Assembly (NCBI GenBank): GCA_013335425.1
Contig: JAAXVQ010000111.1
Location: 1-6,783, forward strand
DNA length: 6,783 nt
Origin: Candidatus Firestoneibacteriota bacterium
GTDB taxonomy: Bacteria > Oederibacteriota > JAAXVQ01
Direction of reading: 5' to 3'
In this document: positions 1 to 5,820 of the stretch, one piece after another
Layout of the letters: each line of letters opens with the position of its first letter
Position numbering within the stretch: position 1 is the stretch's first letter
Translations under genes and position numbers: made by a program
The notes under the pieces: generated by a model
Told to the model about the DNA's origin: nothing
Seen by the model: only the letters and a program-made list of their open reading frames with translations
The model's database searches: none

Positions 1-96
1 GGTCCAGGTGCGCAAGCCGCTCGCCTCGGAGAGGCTCGCTCGGATCGGAAATCCTTTTACTGATAAGGATTTCCTCAACGCTTGCTCACCTGGACC
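1..96. repeat. Folded inverted-repeat element (three-way-junction shape)
   Basis: The outer arms are 1-17 (GGTCCAGGTGCGCAAGC) and 80-96 (GCTTGCTCACCTGGACC). They are complementary at 16 of 17 positions; only 11/86 mismatches. Inside are two hairpins: 23-27 with 31-35 (GCCTC/GAGGC, loop GGA), and 47-56 with 65-74 (GGAAATCCTT/AAGGATTTCC, 10 perfect pairs, 8-nt loop). Together they give a closing stem with two branches, and the same fold is possible as DNA cruciform or as RNA from either strand. It lies downstream of the HDOD gene, which reads toward it. There is no T-tract, so it is not a standard terminator, and no protein-coding signal. The outer stem may extend beyond the left window edge. 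Candidates are a dispersed palindromic repeat (REP/MITE-like) or a structured RNA; the sequence does not decide between them. Confidence 0.6.
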
Positions 97-146
97 CCAA
101 GAGCACTTTTTGGTCCGGAAAGGTAATGGACTTTTTCAGCACCCGG

Positions 147-995
147 TTAGTGTTGCGGCAGGAAAAAGGTTTGCGTATTGTCCAGATCGTCCTTCACCAA
201 GGCACAGAGAGCCTGGATCTGGTCCGATTTGAGGCCGATGCGCAGGGCCGCCTTGGAACTGACTTCCATGTTCATGCCCTCGATGCCCAGACCCAGGCCG
301 ATGAGTTTGGAAATGGCATTGGCCACGTGCACCACATCCGTGACGGGCTCGGGAGCCAGTTCGGGCTGGTGATGGTTGGCAATGGCCTTGACCAGTGCCT
401 CGGGAAGTTTCCAGGTTTCGGCAATGACGGCCCCGACTTCGGCGTGATCCGTTCCCAAAAGGGCGCGTTCGGAGGCAATGTACGAAATGTTTTCATTCAA
501 CATTTTATTCGTGATCTGTTGCCCTACGGCCTCGTGCCCCAAGTGCCGGCCCAAAATCAGTTTGCCCAGGTCATGCATCAGCGCGGCCGCAAACGCCGCC
601 GGCGGGATGGGCGGCTTCACAAAGTTCGGCAGATGCTCCACCACCAGGGCTGCGCCCACGCTGTGATGCCACAGCTCGTTTTCCATCAATTGATACCCGG
701 GGCAGGGTTTGCTCAGCGGGTCCATCAAGTGGTGGCTCAACACCAACTTTAGCAAGGTGCCGGTGCCCAAACGCACAATGGCGGTCTGCAGGTCATAAAT
801 GTTGGACTGAGACTGACTCCAGGCCGAGTTGGCCCAGCGCAACACTTGCGCCGTCAGGGCCTGATCATATTTAATGACATGGGTGAATTCCTCGATTTCC
901 GAGCTGCGGTTGGCCGAAAGTTCCGCCAGGCGCACAGCCGAGAGCGGCAGGGGTTTTAGGTTGGAAATTTCCGAGAGTTTCACCGGACCTAGCAT
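147..995 (-). CDS. HDOD-domain signalling protein
   Basis: This 282-residue protein is essentially one HDOD domain, a regulatory relative of HD phosphohydrolases. Visible family features are the N-terminal helices with Pro-Leu-Pro (residues 15-17), a helical segment with YDQALTAQVLRWANSA (43-58), the LGTGTLLKLVLSH region (77-89), LWHHSVGAA (108-116), ALMHDLGKL (138-146) and IANHHQPE (205-212). The HD pair H141-D142 and nearby histidines remain, but the late metal-ligand position usually reading 'HxAD' reads H223-V-A-N226. Catalysis is therefore doubtful, and a scaffold role is more likely, as is usual for HDOD proteins. There is no signal peptide or membrane segment, so it should be cytoplasmic. 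The ATG at 995 lies within the end of cheD (shared ATGCTAG), which implies translational coupling; its own ribosome site is weak (GGGGG further upstream). HDOD proteins are linked to chemotaxis, motility and c-di-GMP control in several bacteria; the specific target here is unknown. Confidence 0.85.
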   Translation of the reverse strand: MLGPVKLSEISNLKPLPLSAVRLAELSANRSSEIEEFTHVIKYDQALTAQVLRWANSAWSQSQSNIYDLQTAIVRLGTGTLLKLVLSHHLMDPLSKPCPGYQLMENELWHHSVGAALVVEHLPNFVKPPIPPAAFAAALMHDLGKLILGRHLGHEAVGQQITNKMLNENISYIASERALLGTDHAEVGAVIAETWKLPEALVKAIANHHQPELAPEPVTDVVHVANAISKLIGLGLGIEGMNMEVSSKAALRIGLKSDQIQALCALVKDDLDNTQTFFLPQH

Positions 996-1486
996 GACCC
1001 GGCCCCCGTTTCCCCCAGGTCGATCCAGCCTTCGCCGGTTTGCAGGTTTAAATACAGGCTGCGCACTTGTTTGCCCCCAACGGCTTGACGACGGACCGGG
1101 ATGTTGTTTTTTTTCAGAATCTCGAAAGTTTTGTTTGCATTTTGCATGCCTACGGCAAACATCTGTGGTCCCTTCTCCATCAAATTGGCGCCGCCGGCCA
1201 CCTGGGCGATTAGATGCCCTATAAAGGCACCCTTGGCAAAGGCAGCGTCCAACATCCGCGGGAGCCCCGTGTCCACGAAAATAAACGGGTTTTTTTGAGC
1301 CATGTCCGGGTGCACCCGTGATTCCGGGAGCATGGCATGAAACAGCGCCCCTACTTTGGCAATCGGGTCAAAAATGGTAACACCCAAATCACTGCCCAGG
1401 TTGTTCGCCACCAACAGGTTGGTAGTGCCGGCGAAAAGAATCATATCAGAAACCTTAACGCTGATGGTCATGGATTTCTCCGGCAT
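989..1486 (-). CDS. cheD: CheD-family protein lacking the catalytic Cys and Thr
   Basis: CheD enzymes deamidate glutamines on chemoreceptors and also bind CheC. This 165-residue protein has normal CheD length and motifs: LGS (30-32), the FHAMLP block (49-54, usually GxxHxxLP), FVDTGLPRML (70-79), AGGANLM (97-103) and the VGGKQVR segment (136-142). In Thermotoga CheD the active residues are Thr21, Cys27 and His44. Here the Cys position is D33 (codon GAT) and the Thr position is A27 (GCG), while H50 sits at exactly the same 17-residue distance as His44. The fold is kept but classical deamidation should be impossible. I chose the ATG at 1486 because GAGG lies 5 nt upstream and it gives family-typical length. 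A TTG at 1573 in the same frame would add 29 unconserved residues without a good ribosome site. Coupled to the downstream HDOD gene by a 7-nt overlap. Cytoplasmic. Confidence 0.85.
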   Translation of the reverse strand: MPEKSMTISVKVSDMILFAGTTNLLVANNLGSDLGVTIFDPIAKVGALFHAMLPESRVHPDMAQKNPFIFVDTGLPRMLDAAFAKGAFIGHLIAQVAGGANLMEKGPQMFAVGMQNANKTFEILKKNNIPVRRQAVGGKQVRSLYLNLQTGEGWIDLGETGAGSC

Positions 1487-1608
1487 GGCTGCCTCGTTAG
1501 GCTTTCCCGGACCGCCAAAAAGCGACAATTGGGCGACGCGGGAACTCTTTATATAGGGTCGGGGAAAAACCAAAAAACTTAATGTCCGGTCATAGATTTA
1601 AAAATATG

Positions 1609-1637
1609 TTGGTGGGCGGAGAGATTTTATATACAAT
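1609..1637 (+). promoter_or_regulatory. Sigma-70-type promoter for the collagen-like lipoprotein gene
   Basis: TTGGTG (1609-1614) and TACAAT (1632-1637) are separated by exactly 17 nt and match the -35 and -10 consensus at 4 and 5 of 6 positions. The spacer is followed by AT-rich DNA. Transcription would begin near 1644, giving a leader of about 50 nt before the ATG at 1696. This is a prediction by consensus only. Confidence 0.5.
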
Positions 1638-1683
1638 ATCTACATACCGCTGCCGAAAATAGTAGTGGGAGATATTCAAATGC

Positions 1684-1690
1684 CAAGGAG
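1684..1690 (+). promoter_or_regulatory. Strong ribosome binding site
   Basis: AAGGAGG is a near-perfect anti-16S complement, 5 nt before the ATG at 1696. It fixes the start of the collagen-like protein and argues that this small ORF is really expressed. Confidence 0.8.
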
Positions 1691-1695
1691 GTTGT

Positions 1696-2127
1696 ATGCT
1701 GAAATCGGATTTTCGTCAATGGCTGTCACGGGTGGTTTTGGGCAGCGTCCTGATGGGCGGCCTGCTGTTCAACTTCGGCTGCGGTCGGGGGCCCACGGGG
1801 CCTACCGGGCCTGAGGGACCTGCCGGCCCTACGGGTGCGACCGGGGTTGTGCTCTTGAAAGAGTATACGGGCACGGCCACCATGGCTGATTTTTCAGTCG
1901 ATATACCTGAGATTTTGGGGAGACGTTCCACCACATATGTGGAAACCTACTGGGCGCTTGCCAGCGCGCCGGACATTTGGACGCCGATGGCGGATGGTTG
2001 GACCAATCCCGGCGATCCGCCGCTTACCTCGCGGACCATGGGTGTATCTTGGACCTTCGGCAAAGTGTATTTGGCCGGGATGAAGGTTGGGGATTTGTAC
2101 CTTATCCGGGTGTTCCAGAACAATTAG
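1696..2127 (+). CDS. Small exported, probably lipid-anchored protein with collagen-like tract
   Basis: The protein has 143 residues. Residues 1-12 are a basic N-region (K3, R7, R12), and 13-28 are a hydrophobic stretch ending FNFG before C29, which reads as a signal peptide with a loose lipobox (Asn at -3 is unusual). Residues 32-50 are six Gly-X-Y triplets (GPT, GPT, GPE, GPA, GPT, GAT) plus a closing Gly. The remaining ~90 residues contain repeated aromatic and beta-like segments (YVETYWAL, GVSWTFGKVYLAGM, DLYLIRVF), suggesting a small beta-rich domain that I do not recognise. Collagen-like tracts directly after a lipid-anchored cysteine occur in other bacterial lipoproteins, where they may act as a stalk or trimeriser. 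The domain is probably displayed in the periplasm or on the cell surface. The gene is monocistronic behind its own promoter and divergent from cheD. Function unknown; CDS status is well supported by the ribosome site. Confidence 0.8.
   Translation: MLKSDFRQWLSRVVLGSVLMGGLLFNFGCGRGPTGPTGPEGPAGPTGATGVVLLKEYTGTATMADFSVDIPEILGRRSTTYVETYWALASAPDIWTPMADGWTNPGDPPLTSRTMGVSWTFGKVYLAGMKVGDLYLIRVFQNN
1789..1845 (+). repeat. Collagen-like Gly-X-Y triplet tract
   Basis: Six consecutive G-P-X or G-A-T triplets plus one Gly, encoded immediately after the predicted lipidated cysteine. X-position Pro and Y-position Thr dominate, as in other bacterial collagen-like tracts. The codons vary (GGG, GGA, GGC, GGT), so this is selected protein repetition, not a recent nucleotide expansion. 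Six triplets are short for a stable triple helix on their own. Confidence 0.8.
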
Positions 2128-2155
2128 CCCGGGGTCTTACAGCAGGGAGGGTTTC

Positions 2156-2407
2156 ATGAATAGCTTGCGACCCTTGGCATGCCTGCGTGCTTTTGGCGTC
2201 CTGTCCGCCCAGCCCTTGGGGGTATGGGCGGACAGGACGGAAAGTGCGCCTAGTCCGATCACGCCACATAACCTTCCACGTTCTTTTAAAAAACCCCATC
2301 CTGATGTCTGCGCGGTTCAAACAGGCCGTCATTGGCCGACGTTGTCCTCGGGGTTATCACGCCTCGGGGGAAGCCGCCTTGGTCCGGGGTGCGGTTGCGC
2401 GAAATGA
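2156..2407 (+). CDS. Possible small ORF or remnant of a secreted-protein gene
   Basis: An 83-codon reading frame begins with ATG 5 nt after GGGAGG (2145-2150), a ribosome site of the same quality as its neighbours. The first ~25 residues resemble a weak signal peptide (R5, then a mildly hydrophobic stretch ending GVWA before D26). The rest is rich in Pro, Ser, Arg and Cys without a motif and looks like non-coding translation. The frame runs straight through the perfect hairpin at 2197-2239. It could be a genuine short exported peptide, the frameshifted start of a decayed gene, or chance. I do not recognise it. Confidence 0.25.
   Translation: MNSLRPLACLRAFGVLSAQPLGVWADRTESAPSPITPHNLPRSFKKPHPDVCAVQTGRHWPTLSSGLSRLGGSRLGPGCGCAK
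2197..2239. repeat. Perfect 14-bp inverted repeat (hairpin)
   Basis: CGTCCTGTCCGCCC (2197-2210) pairs without mismatch with GGGCGGACAGGACG (2226-2239) around a 15-nt loop that itself holds CCC and GGG runs. It is very GC-rich and would be a highly stable stem in DNA or RNA. Neither flank has a T-tract on the relevant strand, so an intrinsic terminator is not supported. It lies about 70 nt after the stop of the collagen-like gene and could protect that mRNA's 3' end, or be a dispersed palindrome. Confidence 0.7.
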
Positions 2408-2493
2408 CGGCCTTGAGGTTACCGCGTATGCCCGGCCCTTAAAGCGGGCTTTGCGGAAATTCGATCCGGGTTTTGGAAGCAGGAGGTGCGGTC

Positions 2494-2835
2494 ATGGAAA
2501 AACGCAAACTCAAACGGCGGCATTTAATTTTTTACCTGCGGGTTATGGAGGACGACAGCCCTGACGTGCTGGGGTTTATGGTGGACATTACCACGGAAGG
2601 GATCATGGTCATGAGCGAACATCCCTTGGAAGTGGGCAAAACCTTCCGTCTGAAGATGCGGGTCAAGTCGTATACACCGGAAGAGAAGTACCTGAAATTC
2701 ACGGCTGTGAGCAAATGGTGTCACCAGAGCGTGAATCCGGATTTTTATGACACGGGGCTGGAACTGCTGGACATCACCCCGGAAGATTATAAGGAAATCC
2801 GGCACATGATCAAAGAAATAGGATTTAACGATTGA
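2494..2835 (+). CDS. PilZ-domain protein, probable c-di-GMP receptor
   Basis: A stand-alone PilZ domain of 113 residues. PilZ proteins bind cyclic di-GMP through an N-terminal arginine motif (RxxxR) and a D/NxSxxG motif. Here R4-K-L-K-R8-R9 near the start supplies the arginines, and D38-I-T-T-E-G43 gives DxTxxG, with Thr in the Ser place. Beta strands LGFMVDI, GIMVMSE, TFRLKMRV and KFTAVSKW follow in the usual order, and a C-terminal helix (EDYKEIRHMIKEI) closes the domain. The ATG at 2494 is chosen because AGGAGG (2481-2486) is 7 nt upstream; an in-frame start at 2473 would precede this site. There is no partner output domain, so it should act by binding another protein, perhaps of the motility or envelope machinery. 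It converges with the efflux operon, leaving only 28 bp between stops and no clear terminator. Confidence 0.85.
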   Translation: MEKRKLKRRHLIFYLRVMEDDSPDVLGFMVDITTEGIMVMSEHPLEVGKTFRLKMRVKSYTPEEKYLKFTAVSKWCHQSVNPDFYDTGLELLDITPEDYKEIRHMIKEIGFND

Positions 2836-2863
2836 GCGGCTGCGGCCAATCGCTAACCCGGCA

Positions 2864-4831
2864 TTACTCGTAGCGCAGGGCTTCGATCGGCGAAAGCAGT
2901 GAAGCTTTGCGCGCCGGCCAGAATCCGAAGACAATCCCGATGCCCGCGGAGAACACGAAGGCCAACAGGATCGACGGAACGGTTAAAACGGCGGTCCAAC
3001 CGGCAAAGGTCGTTAAGAGAAACGACAGCAGCCCGCCCAGCATGACACCCAGCAGCCCCCCGCCCACGGAAAGCACCGCAGATTCCATAAGAAATTGCCA
3101 CAAGATGGCGCGCCGGGGAGCGCCCACGGCTTTGCGCAACCCGATCTCACGGGTACGTTCGGTCACCGAGACGAGCATGATGTTCATGATGCCGATGCCG
3201 CCCACCAGCAGGGAAATCGCGGCCACCATGCCCAAGAGCATGGTGATGGTTTGGGTGGTGGAGACCATGGCTTGCTGCATTTCAGCCATGTTGCGAATGT
3301 CGAAATCGTCATCCTTGTAAGCCGGCAGGCGGTGACGTTTGCGCATAAGCGTCCGGATCGCTTCGGTCGCTTCGGGCATGCTTTCCATGCTGGTGCATTC
3401 AATGGAAAGCGAATTCAAGTATTTGTTGCCCACCACGCGGTTCATGGCCGTAGCGAGCGGCATGATGATCGTATCATCCTGATCGCGGGGGCCCTGGGAC
3501 CCTTTGGCCGGCAGGATGCCGATCACCCGGAAATTGATGTGGTTGATCTTAACTTCGGTTCCCACCGGGTTTTCCTGGCCGTATAATTCGTTCACCACGG
3601 TTTGCCCCAAGAGGGCCACGCGCGCCTGGGCGGTGTTTTCCTGGTCTGTGAAAAATCGTCCATAGTAGGGCGTCGAGGCGCGCATGGTTTCATAGACCGG
3701 CAGCACCCCGGTTACTTGGGTGTTGGCGTTTTGATCTTTATACACCACCTGCGCGGCTCCGGACACGTTGCCGTCTACGGATTTAATGGACGAAGAGGCG
3801 CGCTTGAGGGCGTCGAGATCTGCCAGGGTTAAACGGCTGGTGCTGCCTTGCGCCCCATGCACGCCGAACATGGAAGGGGCCCCGGGGCGAAGATAAAGCA
3901 GGTTGGTGCCCAGGCTGGACAAACGCGCGCGGATGGCCATTTCGGCGCCGCGCCCGATGGCGAGCATGGTCACCACCGAAGCCACGCCGATAAGAATACC
4001 GAGCACGGACAACACGCTCCGGGTTTTGTTGGACGTGATGCCGCGCCAGGCGGTGGCAAAGAACTCCTTGAATTCCGCCCAACGCACGGCCAGCGAGGAA
4101 GTGAGCAACCTAACTTCGGGCACGGACGGAAGTTTGGTTTTCTTTTTGGTTTCTCGCGTTTTTTCATCCCCCACGATGCGTCCGTCTTTAATATGGATAA
4201 TGCGCCGGGCATGGGCCGCAATGTCCGGTTCATGCGTCACCATGATGACCGAAATGCCGGTGTCATTCATTTTTTGCAAATAGGCGAGAATCTCATCGGC
4301 TTGATCCGAGGCCAAATTCCCCGTGGGTTCGTCCGCGAAAATGATCTTGGGGTGGCCGACCAAAGCCCGGGCAATGGCCACGCGCTGCTGCTGTCCGCCC
4401 GAGAGTTCGTTGGGGTTGTGGGAAAGCCGGTCGGCAAGTCCGACTTGAGTCAGCAGTTCCCGGGCGCGGTCCAGGCGGTGTTCCACACCCGCATAGATCA
4501 GGGGCATGGCCACGTTTTGTAGGGCGCTGGTGCGGGGCAGCAGATTGAACATCTGGAAAATAAACCCGATACTGCGCGAGCGCAAGGCCGCGCCTTCGTC
4601 ATCGGAAAGTTTGGAAACGTCCTTGCCCAACAGGCGGTAGGTGCCGTAAGTAGGCCGGTCCAAAAGCCCCAGGATCTGCATGAGGGTGGATTTGCCCGAC
4701 CCGGAGGGACCCATGATGGCTACGAACTCGCCTTCGTGGATCTCCAGGTTAACTTCCTGCAGCACCTTGAGCTCCGTGTTCCCGAGAAAGTAGGAGCGCC
4801 CGATGTTTTTCAGTTCGATCAACGCAGCCAT
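2864..4831 (-). CDS. macB: MacB-type ABC transporter (ATPase fused to FtsX-like permease)
   Basis: At 655 residues this is the full length and layout of MacB: an N-terminal ATPase, a short cytoplasmic linker, one membrane helix, a large periplasmic domain and three more helices. ATPase motifs are Walker [10 protein letters not shown] (41-49), Q-loop Q93, signature LSGGQQQR (143-150), Walker B IIFADE (163-168) and H-loop H200. The D-loop reads GNLAS (172-176), with Ala where Asp is usual. Transmembrane helices lie near 272-292, 529-551, 580-609 and 618-640; the periplasmic MacB core spans about 295-525. [16 protein letters not shown] (556-571) is the typical FtsX coupling segment. MacB works as a dimer that uses ATP to drive cargo out of the periplasm through adaptor and channel, and both partners are encoded directly upstream. 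Its ATG shares one base with the adaptor stop (TGATG). Substrate unknown: macrolides, peptides or lipids are all possible. Confidence 0.93.
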   Translation of the reverse strand: MAALIELKNIGRSYFLGNTELKVLQEVNLEIHEGEFVAIMGPSGSGKSTLMQILGLLDRPTYGTYRLLGKDVSKLSDDEGAALRSRSIGFIFQMFNLLPRTSALQNVAMPLIYAGVEHRLDRARELLTQVGLADRLSHNPNELSGGQQQRVAIARALVGHPKIIFADEPTGNLASDQADEILAYLQKMNDTGISVIMVTHEPDIAAHARRIIHIKDGRIVGDEKTRETKKKTKLPSVPEVRLLTSSLAVRWAEFKEFFATAWRGITSNKTRSVLSVLGILIGVASVVTMLAIGRGAEMAIRARLSSLGTNLLYLRPGAPSMFGVHGAQGSTSRLTLADLDALKRASSSIKSVDGNVSGAAQVVYKDQNANTQVTGVLPVYETMRASTPYYGRFFTDQENTAQARVALLGQTVVNELYGQENPVGTEVKINHINFRVIGILPAKGSQGPRDQDDTIIMPLATAMNRVVGNKYLNSLSIECTSMESMPEATEAIRTLMRKRHRLPAYKDDDFDIRNMAEMQQAMVSTTQTITMLLGMVAAISLLVGGIGIMNIMLVSVTERTREIGLRKAVGAPRRAILWQFLMESAVLSVGGGLLGVMLGGLLSFLLTTFAGWTAVLTVPSILLAFVFSAGIGIVFGFWPARKASLLSPIEALRYE

Positions 4832-5820
4832 CAGTGTCCGCCTCCGCCGCGGGAAGAAGACCCGCCCCGCGGGCCCATCATCAACGGGCTGGTGGCGGTG
4901 TTGGCGGTTTGGGGGCGATAACGGACATGCTGGATGACAATCTCGTCACCTGCGTTGAGTCCGGAAACAATCTCCACTTGGGTCCCGTTTTCCACACCGG
5001 TCTGGATGTCGGTCGGTGCGGGTTTGCCCTCGCCTTTGGAAAGCAGCACGTATTTGTCGCCGTTGGGGCGCACTTGCACGGCTTGGATGGGGATCAACAA
5101 CACGCTTTCCTTCTGGTTCACCACTAAGCTGATGTTGGCGGTCATTTGCGACCGGAAAAACGGCGGCACGTTTTCCGGCACGATTTTGACGCCGTAGGTA
5201 ATGACGTTGGAAGTGTTTTTACCTTCATATAAAATGGCCAGCACTTTGCCGGTGATTTTTTGAGCTGGGTAGGCGTCCAAGGTAATCAGGGCCTTCATGC
5301 CCAACTGCACGCGGCTGATGTCCACTTCGTCCACCTGCGCCAAAACGATCAATTGGTCCGAAAGCGCAAACAGCACCGTGCCCGCATCGACGGTTTGGCC
5401 GGGAACTACGTTGTCCAAAATCACCAGGCCGGAAATGGGGGAGAGGATCGGCGCCGGCTTGTAGCTTTCTTCCCAGCGTTTGCGTTCCTCGGGACCTTGG
5501 GCCGTGGCCGAATCAATGATGGCCGCCCGTTCCGTGGAACTCATCCAAGCGATGATCTGTCCGGCTTTCACGCGGTTGCCTTCGTCCACCAAGATTTTTT
5601 CCATACGTCCGGAAACCGGGGGTTTGATTTCCACCCGGTTCAAGGGCACCACGTCCCCGGTGGCATCCACGGTCTCCGTGACGTTCCCCAGTTTGACTTT
5701 TACCAGCCGTGTTTCTTGAGTTTTATCCTGGCTGTTGTTTTTTCGGCAGGAGAAAAAGATAATGCTTCCCGCCAGGATGAAAAGTCCGAGAAAAATATAG
5801 ATCCGGGTTTGGCGCTTCAT
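4831..5820 (-). CDS. MacA-like periplasmic adaptor (HlyD/RND family) with minimal hairpin
   Basis: A 329-residue membrane fusion protein. Residues 4-24 are a membrane anchor or signal segment, and FFS before C25 could be a loose lipobox. The two lipoyl halves are about 62-93 (PPVSGRMEKILVDEGNRVKAGQ) and 125-153 (ILSPISGLV...VVPGQTVDAG). The beta-barrel follows (about 157-230), then the membrane-proximal domain (about 235-300). Between the lipoyl halves only ~30 residues (95-124) stand where MacA has a coiled-coil hairpin well over twice that length. The C-terminus is Gly/Ser/Arg-rich (315-329). The adaptor links MacB to the outer membrane channel. Its ATG overlaps the channel gene stop by 4 nt (ATGA), with GGAGG 4 nt upstream. 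Symbol withheld because the short hairpin separates it from classical MacA. Confidence 0.9.
   Translation of the reverse strand: MKRQTRIYIFLGLFILAGSIIFFSCRKNNSQDKTQETRLVKVKLGNVTETVDATGDVVPLNRVEIKPPVSGRMEKILVDEGNRVKAGQIIAWMSSTERAAIIDSATAQGPEERKRWEESYKPAPILSPISGLVILDNVVPGQTVDAGTVLFALSDQLIVLAQVDEVDISRVQLGMKALITLDAYPAQKITGKVLAILYEGKNTSNVITYGVKIVPENVPPFFRSQMTANISLVVNQKESVLLIPIQAVQVRPNGDKYVLLSKGEGKPAPTDIQTGVENGTQVEIVSGLNAGDEIVIQHVRYRPQTANTATSPLMMGPRGGSSSRGGGGH
4841..4845 (-). promoter_or_regulatory. Ribosome site of macB embedded in the adaptor's Gly-rich tail
   Basis: GGAGG is formed by the Gly codons just before the adaptor stop and lies 9 nt upstream of the macB ATG at 4831. The 1-nt TGATG overlap plus this site indicates coupled translation. 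Part of the adaptor's Gly-rich tail may therefore be constrained by macB initiation. Confidence 0.6.

Larger units (their letters stand above)
2128..2493. other. Gene-poor intergenic stretch
   Basis: Between the collagen-like protein and the PilZ gene I find no recognisable protein family in any frame. What can be seen is a small ORF with a ribosome site (2156-2407), a perfect 14-bp hairpin (2197-2239), an A/T-rich patch with the palindrome TTTTAAAA (2283-2290) and a weak AAAGC-GG-GCTTT inverted repeat (2441-2452). One plus-strand frame stays open across the whole stretch into PilZ, but it has no known motif. I see no convincing promoter for PilZ; TTGAGG at 2413 lacks a well-spaced partner. 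Confidence 0.5.

Noticed and set aside
1..96. Integron attC site, tRNA or Rho-independent terminator at the left edge
   Set aside because: The arms lack attC core sites, there are no tRNA signatures such as a T-arm GTTC and anticodon arm in place, and no T-tract follows the stems.
1487..1573. TTG start at 1573 giving a 194-residue CheD
   Set aside because: No ribosome site before the TTG, and the extra 29 residues have no counterpart in CheD. The ATG at 1486 has GAGG at 5 nt and gives the usual length.
1550..1578. Minus-strand promoter for cheD with TATATA (1555-1550)
   Set aside because: The -10-like hexamer is good, but the sequence at 17 nt spacing (GTTTTT) is a poor -35, so I did not list it as a feature.
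2187..2564. 125-codon plus-strand frame across the intergenic stretch
   Set aside because: It overlaps the start of PilZ out of frame, has no ribosome site at its start and no recognisable motif; long open frames arise easily in GC-rich DNA.
2836..2863. Bidirectional terminator between PilZ and macB
   Set aside because: Only a weak 4-bp AGCG/CGCT pairing is visible in the 28-bp gap and there is no T-run on either strand.
3848..4522. Long plus-strand open frame opposite macB, and similar ones at 5260-6012 and 6015-6779
   Set aside because: They are antisense to well-supported efflux genes, rich in His/Gly/Arg, and have no motifs; they are frame shadows of biased codon use.
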